A stretch of 5,107 nucleotides of DNA. It comes from Polaribacter sp. Lineage in GTDB: Bacteria; Bacteroidota; Bacteroidia; Flavobacteriales; Flavobacteriaceae. The DNA lies in assembly GCA_003537695.1 (NCBI GenBank), contig DPRC01000152.1, forward strand, positions 1 to 5,107, read 5' to 3'. This document shows positions 1 to 5,098 of the stretch, piece after piece (position 1 is the first letter of the stretch; every line of letters begins with the position of its first letter). A program made the translations under genes and the position numbers. A model generated the notes under the pieces. The model was not told the DNA's origin and ran no database searches. It was given only the letters and a program-made list of their open reading frames with translations.

Positions 1-1
1 A

Positions 2-30
2 CAAGTTGTTTTAGATACTTTAAACACTTG
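2..30. other. Imperfect inverted repeat at the window edge
   Basis: CAAG-T-TGTTT (2-11) can pair with AAACACTTG (22-30), giving nine base pairs with one bulged T and a 10-nt loop. No T-run follows, so it is not a clean terminator. A short frame reading QVVLDTLNT and stopping at 29-31 could be the tail of an upstream gene, but nothing here can confirm that. The rest of 31-131 shows no gene or recognisable element. Confidence 0.2.
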
Positions 31-131
31 AATTTGATGTAAAAAATAAAAGTCAACGATTCTCTTTAGGCAACAAAACCTGCTTTAAAACGCTTCTTAC
101 TAAATAAAATTCCGAAGACTCAATTTAATTG

Positions 132-139
132 TATATTTG
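132..139 (+). promoter_or_regulatory. Candidate -7 promoter box for the helicase-like / ThiE-like unit
   Basis: TATATTTG matches the Bacteroidota sigma-A -7 consensus TAnnTTTG exactly and is followed by CCGC, as is common in flavobacterial promoters. It sits 48 bp before the ATG at 188, which implies a leader of about 40 nt. No convincing -33 TTG element lies at the usual spacing upstream, so the call rests on the -7 box and its position. Confidence 0.55.
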
Positions 140-187
140 CCGCAATTCTAACGCTTTTCACGAGTATCAGATACCCTTTTAATTCCT

Positions 188-799
188 ATGCCTTTTAAAA
201 AATTACATTCCGATATTAAAGAAAAACTTGCATTCTTTGAAATAAGTATCCCCACTCCTTTCCAAAGTAAAAGTATTCCGATTATAAAAAGTGGTGCAAA
301 TATATACTGCACGGCACCAACAGGAAGTGGGAAGACCACAACACTTATTCTGACCACTCTGCAAAAATTGAAATGTGAAGAAGTAGGAACTGCTCCAAGA
401 GCTATCATTTTAGTAGAAAATAGAGAACGCGCATTTGTGCTGTTCGAAGAAATTATAAAATATACCAGACATACCTCATTGCGGGTATATGCCTGCGACG
501 ATAAGTTTCATATTGAAGTCCTCACTTCAGAAATATTTGAAGGAGTAGATATTCTAATTGTCACTCCTAAAACAATGCACAAGTTATTATTATCAGAAGG
601 TTTAAATACTACACAGCTTAAGATTTTTAATATTGATGATGCTGAGTTTCTGGCAAAAAGCACTGCATATGCAGATCTTATGGCCATTACACAAAGTATT
701 CACAAATGTCAATATGTAACTTATTCGGAAAAAATAAACCCAATGCTAAAGCGTTTAGAATCTCATTTTATGCAGTATTCTAGAAAAATCACAGTATAA
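188..799 (+). CDS. Single-domain DEAD/DEAH-box helicase-like protein
   Basis: The 203-residue protein resembles only the N-terminal RecA-like domain of a DEAD-box RNA helicase. A Q-motif-like segment (about 22-31, PTPFQSKSIP) is followed by an intact Walker A, APTGSGKTT (44-52). The motif Ia position reads ENRERA (77-82), motif Ib VTPKTM (125-130), motif II IDDAE (149-153, in place of VDEAD), and the motif III position TYS (178-180, in place of SAT). The chain ends there, so the helicase C-terminal domain with motifs IV-VI is absent. Full DEAD-box proteins exceed about 350 residues. ATP binding is plausible, but unwinding on its own is unlikely. The ATG at 188 is the first start after an in-frame stop at 149-151, and it lies downstream of a good -7 box. 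The ThiE-like gene follows after 35 bp and is probably co-transcribed. No second half follows in any frame, so this looks like a stable short form and not a fresh truncation. The cellular role is unknown. Confidence 0.8.
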   Translation: MPFKKLHSDIKEKLAFFEISIPTPFQSKSIPIIKSGANIYCTAPTGSGKTTTLILTTLQKLKCEEVGTAPRAIILVENRERAFVLFEEIIKYTRHTSLRVYACDDKFHIEVLTSEIFEGVDILIVTPKTMHKLLLSEGLNTTQLKIFNIDDAEFLAKSTAYADLMAITQSIHKCQYVTYSEKINPMLKRLESHFMQYSRKITV

Positions 800-834
800 A
801 CGATAGGTATTACAGCACTAAACAGACAACCCCA

Positions 835-1473
835 ATGATTCCAAAACTACATTATATTTCTCAAGGAGCCACACCAAAAGAGCACATCGAAAACATACAG
901 AAAGCGTGCTCTGCAGGTGCAGAACTGGTACAATTGGATGTAAAAAACATCTCCGAAAAGAAGTACTTAAAACTAGCGAAAGAAGCACGAGAGATTACGG
1001 CATACTTTCAAACAAGGTTGATCCTAAGTGGAGCTTATAAAATAGCGAAAGAAATAAAAGCAGATGGCGTACATCTCGAACAAAAAGACAGCTGTCCTGC
1101 TACCGCAAGAATTCATTTGTACACATGGCAGCTTATTGGTGCTGCAGCCAATACTTTAAAAGAATGTGAAAACCTGCTTGAAAAACAAGTAGATTATATT
1201 ACGTTGCGTCCTTTTAGAACTGTAGCAACCCTACCTACAGAAAATACAGCACTAGGTTTCAATGGCTATACTACAATTTTAGAAGCTTTACAGACCAAAA
1301 CACCAATTATTGGTGACGGAAATATTACGACAAAGGATATTTCGGAGATTCTAAAAACTGGGATTTCAGGAGTTGCCGTATCTGATGAAATCACGCAAAA
1401 CTTCGATATTGTAAAAACATTCAATCAGCTGTTAAGTGCATCTTCTACGGAAGAAAAACGACATACTTTTTAA
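835..1473 (+). CDS. Divergent thiamine phosphate synthase / TenI-family protein
   Basis: The 212-residue protein has the TIM-barrel layout of ThiE/TenI. A start strand reads LHYIS (5-9), followed by VQLDVK (32-37), ADGVHLEQKD (76-85), DYITLRPFR (120-128), PIIGDGNI (157-164) and GVAVSDEI (179-186). ThiE joins the pyrimidine diphosphate and the thiazole phosphate to make thiamine phosphate. Several usual ThiE residues are changed here: QLREK reads QLDVK, the INDR segment that contributes a metal-binding Asp reads LSGA (64-67), and the phosphate-binding GP.R.TTTK stretch reads RPFRTVATL. The lysine of QLxxK and the Asp of the GQxD position remain. The catalytic His of TenI thiazole tautomerase aligns with a proline in LRPF. 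Family membership is clear, but either textbook activity is doubtful. No other thiamine genes are nearby. The ATG at 835 starts 35 bp after the helicase-like gene, and no separate promoter was seen. Confidence 0.78.
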   Translation: MIPKLHYISQGATPKEHIENIQKACSAGAELVQLDVKNISEKKYLKLAKEAREITAYFQTRLILSGAYKIAKEIKADGVHLEQKDSCPATARIHLYTWQLIGAAANTLKECENLLEKQVDYITLRPFRTVATLPTENTALGFNGYTTILEALQTKTPIIGDGNITTKDISEILKTGISGVAVSDEITQNFDIVKTFNQLLSASSTEEKRHTF

Positions 1474-1542
1474 TAAAAAAAAAGTTTAAACATTATTTTT
1501 TAACAAAAAAATTAGCATTTTTTTGAGGTATTAAATTTCTTT

Positions 1543-1569
1543 AAGAGCGCAAATAGCGCTACTTTTATT
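1543..1569 (+). terminator. Candidate intrinsic terminator after the ThiE-like gene
   Basis: AAGAGCGC (1543-1550) pairs with GCGCT (1556-1560) and CTT (1562-1564), with A1561 bulged and the loop AAATA. That gives an eight-pair stem with a GC-rich top, followed by TTATT. It lies 70 bp after the ThiE-like stop. The T-tract is short and interrupted, so termination is plausible but not certain. Confidence 0.4.
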
Positions 1570-1572
1570 GAA

Positions 1573-1589
1573 ATATCTTGAAAAGATAT
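1573..1589. other. Perfect 7-bp inverted repeat upstream of the DoxX-like gene
   Basis: ATATCTT (1573-1579) and AAGATAT (1583-1589) are perfect inverted arms separated by GAA. No T-run follows on the plus strand. It sits 25-41 bp before the GTG start of the first DoxX-like gene, so it could be an operator or a leader hairpin. The arms are AT-rich, so chance is also possible. TATCTTG inside it is close to, but not equal to, the -7 consensus TAnnTTTG. Confidence 0.3.
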
Positions 1590-1613
1590 AATCGTTAACA
1601 TTAAAAAAAAAAA

Positions 1614-1964
1614 GTGAATTTATTGGTAGCATTGACTTGGTTTTCAAGTTTAGCATTTATTTATTTCGGCATAAACTGCTTTTACTCAAAATTCATCATC
1701 GCTGAGTTTGAGAGATATGCGTTGCCAAAGTTTAGAAAATTAACAGGGTTTCTTCAATTATTAGGTGCAGGAGGCTTACTAATTGGGTTGTATTTTACAC
1801 CCTTACTATTATTGTTGGCAGCTATTGGATTAAGTGTTTTGATGCTTTTTGGCTTTTTAGTGCGCCTAAAGATTAGAGATAATTTCATTAAGTCAGCACC
1901 GGCATTTACCTTTGCCACCCTAAATTTATTGATTGCAATTAAAACGTATTACGCCTATTTTTAA
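1614..1964 (+). CDS. DoxX-like family four-helix membrane protein (copy A)
   Basis: This 116-residue integral membrane protein has hydrophobic stretches at about 4-22, 44-60, 63-83 and 96-112, the four-helix plan of DoxX-like (DoxX_2-type) proteins. Family-like features are the FERYALPKF segment (32-40) between helices 1 and 2, and the C-terminal stretch with KIRD (86-89) and KSAPAF (93-98). The C-terminal half aligns without gaps to the neighbouring copy B. It lacks the WRGG stretch seen in copy B. The start is GTG at 1614, directly after a run of eleven A residues. An in-frame stop at 1602-1604 excludes any earlier start, and no ATG occurs between the ThiE-like gene and this point. DoxX relatives are linked in some organisms to thiol or sulfur redox chemistry, but most DoxX-like proteins have no assigned function. 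It ends tail to tail with copy B. No clear promoter was found. Confidence 0.75.
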   Translation: MNLLVALTWFSSLAFIYFGINCFYSKFIIAEFERYALPKFRKLTGFLQLLGAGGLLIGLYFTPLLLLLAAIGLSVLMLFGFLVRLKIRDNFIKSAPAFTFATLNLLIAIKTYYAYF

Positions 1965-2338
1965 AGCGTTGTGTATGCAATTATCAGATTCATTACCATA
2001 AATAAAAATGCTGGAAATGATTTATACCAAACATCCTTAATTTTAATATGGACCAATATCGATCCAAAAAGCAAAAGACTTAGCCCTAAACTACCTATTA
2101 AAGTAAGTGCAGTAAACTGTATGGAAGCCAACAAGATAAGTGCTAAACTTACTTTTGAAAATCCAATAATATAGCAAAACTGTCTTGACAAACCATATGC
2201 TTCAAATTCCTCAAAAATAGTTTTTGCTGTACCACCTCTCCAAATAGTTGCCTTGTTCTTTTGTAAAAGCCAAACATTTAAAATACTAATACCCACGATA
2301 ATTTTCAAAGCGATAATAACGTATCCAGTCAATTCCAT
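1961..2338 (-). CDS. DoxX-like family four-helix membrane protein (copy B)
   Basis: This is a 125-residue membrane protein with hydrophobic segments at about 3-23, 54-72, 75-97 and 107-122. Between helices 1 and 2 it carries WRGG (33-36) and FEEFEAYGL (42-50). Near the end it has KIKD (99-102) and KSFPAF (106-111), the same landmarks as copy A. I chose the ATG at 2338-2336. A TTG three codons upstream (2347) is possible but less likely. The stop overlaps that of copy A in the shared TTAA at 1961-1964. The gene is divergent from the TetR regulator, and a TGAACGTTCA palindrome lies about 60 bp before its start. That suggests control by the regulator and a membrane role in the same stress response. 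Biochemical function is unknown. Confidence 0.8.
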   Translation of the reverse strand: MELTGYVIIALKIIVGISILNVWLLQKNKATIWRGGTAKTIFEEFEAYGLSRQFCYIIGFSKVSLALILLASIQFTALTLIGSLGLSLLLFGSILVHIKIKDVWYKSFPAFLFMVMNLIIAYTTL

Positions 2339-2356
2339 AATATTCAATTTTAGTGT

Positions 2357-2371
2357 GCTGTAATTTACAGC
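2357..2371. promoter_or_regulatory. 15-nt dyad in the leader of DoxX-like copy B
   Basis: GCTGTAA-T-TTACAGC has perfect 7-bp arms around one central base. It lies 19-33 bp upstream of the copy B ATG. It differs from the TGAACGTTCA palindromes, so it may be the site of a second regulator. As RNA it could form a small hairpin (GCTGT/ACAGC with an AATTT loop). Nothing in the window identifies a binding partner. Confidence 0.35.
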
Positions 2372-2397
2372 TAATTTAAATAAAAAAGAACTGAATT

Positions 2398-2407
2398 TGA
2401 ACGTTCA
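2398..2407. promoter_or_regulatory. Operator 1: TGAACGTTCA palindrome (DoxX-like side)
   Basis: This perfect 10-bp palindrome is identical to the core of operator 2, but its flanks are not symmetric, so it may bind more weakly. Read on the minus strand, it comes directly after AAAATTTGGG, which is one base off the -7 consensus TAnnTTTG. If that is the copy B promoter, the palindrome would lie over the transcription start, a classic position for repression. The core does not recur elsewhere in the window apart from operator 2. Confidence 0.6.
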
Positions 2408-2500
2408 CCCAAATTTTATTAACTTCTTTCGCTTTTAGAGAAATCTGTTGCACTTTACTGCAGAGCAATAGCAATAGAACCTAAACTTTTGTTAAAAAAG

Positions 2501-2514
2501 AATGAACGTTCATT
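2501..2514. promoter_or_regulatory. Operator 2: AATGAACGTTCATT palindrome (regulator promoter)
   Basis: This perfect 14-bp palindrome is a typical size and symmetry for a TetR-family dimer site. It ends eight bases before the -7 box at 2523-2530 and so covers the -33/spacer region of the regulator's promoter. Bound repressor would block RNA polymerase, which implies autorepression. Its centre is 105 bp from that of operator 1. An open frame can be started at the ATG inside it, but that is very unlikely to be the real start. Confidence 0.7.
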
Positions 2515-2522
2515 TTTATTCA

Positions 2523-2530
2523 TACCTTTG
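2523..2530 (+). promoter_or_regulatory. -7 promoter box of the TetR-yqhD-DJ-1 operon
   Basis: TACCTTTG fits TAnnTTTG exactly and is followed by TGG. Transcription would begin near 2534-2537, giving a leader of about 10-13 nt before the ATG at 2547. No good TTG lies at the usual -33 distance. The nearest TTTG (2488-2491) is too far upstream, and operator 2 occupies the -33 region. Confidence 0.6.
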
Positions 2531-2546
2531 TGGTAGAAATAACAAT

Positions 2547-3131
2547 ATGGCAGCACTACAAAAAAGTATAGAAAAAAGAAACGCATTAATTGCAGCGACT
2601 ATCGAGTTGGTCAACAACAACGGCTTTCACGCAACCTCTATGAGTAAGATTGCACACATGGCACAGGTATCCCCTGCAACGATCTATTTATATTTTGCGA
2701 ACAAGCAAGACCTTGTAAATAAAACATACATCGAAGTCAAAGGAAAATATACGGATTACGCTTTTGAAACCTACACAGAAAAAATGCCTGTGGCGGCGGG
2801 TTTTGAGATTATTTGGAAACGTATTGCAGATTTTAAACTCAAGGAGTGCAAATATGCTATGTTTTTGGCACAATGCGACAATACACCAATGATTGACGAA
2901 ACTAGCAGGCAAGAAGGCATCAAACACTTACAGCCCCTACTCGACCTTTGGGCTCGCGGCAAGGATGCCGGCATTATCAAACCAATCTCAGATTACCTGT
3001 TGTATGCCTACACCATTAATCCATTGTCCTTTTTAATGATGTCAGAAAAAAGAGGCGCTTTTAAATTGGATGCCACACACGTAGAGGAAGCCTATCAAGC
3101 TGCCTGGAGCAGTATTAAAGTACCTGCATAA
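2547..3131 (+). CDS. TetR/AcrR-family transcriptional regulator
   Basis: The 194-residue protein has a classic TetR N-terminal DNA-binding domain. Helix 1 spans about 8-24, GFHATSM comes at 26-32, and the helix-turn-helix runs at about 33-50 (IAHMAQVSPATIYLYF), followed by K53 and L56, which fit the family pattern YYFxxKxxL. The rest is a helical ligand-binding and dimerisation domain with no ligand class I can assign. It contains two cysteines, C101 and C110, in one predicted helix region. By analogy with NemR of E. coli, a TetR repressor that uses cysteine to sense electrophiles, they could be sensors, but this is inference. I chose the ATG at 2547 over the ATG at 2502 because the latter lies inside the operator and upstream of the -7 box. 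The extra 15 residues it would add match no TetR feature. The regulator probably represses itself, the downstream genes and the divergent DoxX-like gene. Part of the gene (about 2790-2990) looks more GC-rich than its neighbours. Confidence 0.88.
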   Translation: MAALQKSIEKRNALIAATIELVNNNGFHATSMSKIAHMAQVSPATIYLYFANKQDLVNKTYIEVKGKYTDYAFETYTEKMPVAAGFEIIWKRIADFKLKECKYAMFLAQCDNTPMIDETSRQEGIKHLQPLLDLWARGKDAGIIKPISDYLLYAYTINPLSFLMMSEKRGAFKLDATHVEEAYQAAWSSIKVPA

Positions 3132-3170
3132 AATTAAGTATTAAAAATAATTCCCTAAAACAGTTAAAAA

Positions 3171-4331
3171 ATGAACAATTTTGATTTTAAAAATCCGACC
3201 AAAATAATATTTGGAAAAGATTCGATTGGAAAATTAGAAAATGAAATACCAAAAAACGCAAAAGTATTATTGCTCTACGGCGGAGGAAGCATCAAAAAGA
3301 ATGGTATTTATGAGCAAGTAAAAACAGCATTGTCTGGATTGGATGTACTAGAATTTTCCGGAATTCCTGCAAATCCGGAATATGCAGTGTTGCTAAATGC
3401 TTTAAAAATTATCAAAGATGAAAACATCACCTATTTATTAGCAGTAGGCGGTGGTTCTGTAATTGATGGTGCTAAATTTTTATCTGCAGCAGCGTTATAC
3501 GAAGGGGAAACTCCTTGGGACATCCTATCAAAAAACATCAAAACAGAAAAAGGCCTGCCTTTTGGAACGGTACTCACCTTGCCTGCAACAGGATCTGAAA
3601 TGAATTCTGGCGCAGTAATTACGAGAACAGAAACAAAAGAAAAATTAGCGATGGGTGGTCCTGGATTATTTCCTGAATTCTCCATCTTAGATCCAAAAGT
3701 GCTTATTTCAATTCCAAAACGGCAGTTAGCAAATGGATTAACAGATGCTTTTACACATGTTTTAGAGCAGTACATGACCTATCCAAATGGCGCTATACTG
3801 CAAGATCGTTTTTCAGAAAGTATTTTACAAACGATTATTGAAGTAGCTCCGAAGGTATTAAACGACCCTTCTGACCATAATGCAGCCTCTAATTTTATGT
3901 GGAGTTGCACCATGGCTTTAAATGGATTAATTCAAAAAGGAGTACCTACAGATTGGGCGGTGCACGCTATGGGACACGAATTGACTGCATTGTATGGAAT
4001 TGACCATGCAAGAACTCTAGCCATTATTACACCAAGTCACTACACCTTCAATTTTGATGCTAAAAAGGAAAAATTAGCACAATATGGAGCACGTGTTTGG
4101 AATATTACGGAGGGAAGTACTGATGAAAGAGCCCAAGCGGCCATTGATAAAACAGTCGCTTTCTTTCATGAATTAGGAATAGACACCAAGTTATCTGATT
4201 ACACGCAAGACTTTGAAGGCACTGCAGAAATCATTGCAAAGCGCTTTACAAATCGAGGGTGGTTAGGATTGGGAGAACACAAATCCTTAACACCTGAAAA
4301 TATTGAAGAAATTGTAAAAATGTCCTATTAA
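3171..4331 (+). CDS. yqhD: NADPH-dependent aldehyde reductase, YqhD-type iron-containing alcohol dehydrogenase family
   Basis: The 386-residue protein matches E. coli YqhD (387 residues) along its length, including the MNNF start, FGK (14-16), YGGGS (36-40), AVGGGSVIDGAKF (91-103), LTLPATGSEMNSGAVI (135-150), ANGLTDAFTHVLEQY (187-201), NGLIQKGVPTDWA (251-263) and VWNITEGSTDER (309-320). YqhD reduces short-chain and toxic aldehydes to alcohols with NADPH in the cytoplasm. The metal ligands correspond to D192, H196, H265 and H279, and all are present. The first GGGS lies where YqhD contacts NADPH, so the NADPH preference is probably kept. The ATG at 3171 follows an A-rich leader, 39 bp after the regulator's stop, with no promoter motif between, so co-transcription is likely. 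In E. coli yqhD is controlled by the AraC-type YqhC, whereas here the adjacent regulator is TetR-type. No signs of damage were seen. Confidence 0.95.
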   Translation: MNNFDFKNPTKIIFGKDSIGKLENEIPKNAKVLLLYGGGSIKKNGIYEQVKTALSGLDVLEFSGIPANPEYAVLLNALKIIKDENITYLLAVGGGSVIDGAKFLSAAALYEGETPWDILSKNIKTEKGLPFGTVLTLPATGSEMNSGAVITRTETKEKLAMGGPGLFPEFSILDPKVLISIPKRQLANGLTDAFTHVLEQYMTYPNGAILQDRFSESILQTIIEVAPKVLNDPSDHNAASNFMWSCTMALNGLIQKGVPTDWAVHAMGHELTALYGIDHARTLAIITPSHYTFNFDAKKEKLAQYGARVWNITEGSTDERAQAAIDKTVAFFHELGIDTKLSDYTQDFEGTAEIIAKRFTNRGWLGLGEHKSLTPENIEEIVKMSY

Positions 4332-4420
4332 AACAAAAGACCACAGCACTTTTACAGTTTAAAAATAACAGTAGCTTTTTAAAAATATTGAGAAGAAAAT
4401 TAATTATTAAAAAAGAAAAC

Positions 4421-5098
4421 ATGAATATATTATTTGTACTTACATCACACAGTCAATTAGGAGATACAGGAAATAAAACAGGCTTTTGGGTAGAAGAATT
4501 TGCCAGCCCGTACTATTTATTATCGGATACAGGAGCCTCCATTACCGTTGCAACACCCAATGGAGGTGCTGCACCAATAGATCCAAGCAGTGCGAGTCCT
4601 GATGCTGCAACAGCGGCTACAGATCGTTTTAATAAAGACACGGAAGCCAATGCTTTAATTACAAATACAAAGGTATTAGCGGATATGAATCCAGATGATT
4701 TTGATGCTGTTTTTTATCCAGGAGGGCATGGACCTTTATGGGATTTAACAAAGAACGCCAGCTCCATTGCTTTAATTGAAAAATTCAATATGCAACAAAA
4801 GCCAATTGCCTTTGTATGCCACGCTCCTGCTGCCTTAAAAAATGTAAAAAACACGGATGGAACTCCGATAGTAAATGGCAAGAAAGTAACCGGTTTTACA
4901 AATAGTGAAGAAGCTGCAGTGCAACTGACTTCAATCGTTCCTTTTTTAGTGGAAGACATGTTGTCCGAGAATGGTGGTGTGTATTCTAAAAAAGAAGATT
5001 GGGCCGCATATGCAGTGCAAGACGGAAACTTAATTACAGGACAAAATCCAGCATCCTCTGAACTGGTAGCGGAAAAATTAAGAGAAAGCTTACAATAA
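4421..5098 (+). CDS. DJ-1/PfpI-superfamily protein, Hsp31/glyoxalase III type (annotated elsewhere as type 1 glutamine amidotransferase domain protein)
   Basis: The 225-residue protein has the DJ-1/PfpI fold layout: MNILFVLTS (1-9), a conserved GFWVEEF segment (21-27) with the acidic residue E25 or E26, FYPGGHGPLWDL (98-109), and the nucleophile elbow AFVCHAPAAL (130-139) with C133 followed by H134. E163/E164 in GFTNSEE is a likely third member of the Cys-His-Glu triad, as in yeast Hsp31 and Candida Glx3. Length and motifs fit that group better than short DJ-1 or long HchA. Members act as cofactor-free glyoxalases converting methylglyoxal to D-lactate, and some as chaperones or protein deglycases. 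True glutamine amidotransferase activity is not expected. I chose the ATG at 4421. A TTG frame from 4388 adds 11 lysine/arginine-rich residues before the normal fold start. It lies 89 bp after yqhD with no clear promoter or terminator between, so it is probably the last gene of the operon. Confidence 0.88.
   Translation: MNILFVLTSHSQLGDTGNKTGFWVEEFASPYYLLSDTGASITVATPNGGAAPIDPSSASPDAATAATDRFNKDTEANALITNTKVLADMNPDDFDAVFYPGGHGPLWDLTKNASSIALIEKFNMQQKPIAFVCHAPAALKNVKNTDGTPIVNGKKVTGFTNSEEAAVQLTSIVPFLVEDMLSENGGVYSKKEDWAAYAVQDGNLITGQNPASSELVAEKLRESLQ

Noticed and set aside
148..408. Open frame of 86 codons on the minus strand
   Set aside because: It lies opposite the helicase-like gene, has no recognisable family, and starts inside the conserved Walker A coding region. 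It is a shadow frame.
1971..2174. Open frame of 67 codons on the plus strand
   Set aside because: It is antisense within DoxX-like copy B, which has clear family motifs and membrane segments. No domain was seen in this frame.
2465..2476. Tandem GCAATA GCAATA in the divergent intergenic region
   Set aside because: There are only two copies of a hexamer and no further periodicity. Chance is the simplest explanation.
2688..2980. Two minus-strand open frames within the TetR gene
   Set aside because: Both are antisense to a well-supported coding sequence, overlap each other in different frames and resemble no family.
3171..3180. TGAAC half-site at the yqhD start codon as a third operator
   Set aside because: Only one arm is present (TGAACAATTT). 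There is no palindrome, and the match comes from the conserved Met-Asn-Asn start.
3431..3775. Open frame of 114 codons on the minus strand
   Set aside because: It is antisense to yqhD, whose motifs are intact on the plus strand, and its translation is low in complexity and unrecognisable.
4388..4420. TTG-initiated N-terminal extension of the DJ-1/PfpI gene
   Set aside because: The extension (lysine/arginine-rich, 11 codons) precedes the usual fold start MNILFVLTS. The ATG at 4421 after an A-rich leader is the better start.
4332..4420. Possible promoter or terminator between yqhD and the DJ-1/PfpI gene
   Set aside because: No TAnnTTTG box, no TGAACGTTCA site and no stable hairpin with a T-run was found. 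The stretch is AT-rich spacer.
4714..4959. Open frame of 81 codons on the minus strand
   Set aside because: It is antisense to the DJ-1/PfpI catalytic region, with no independent support.
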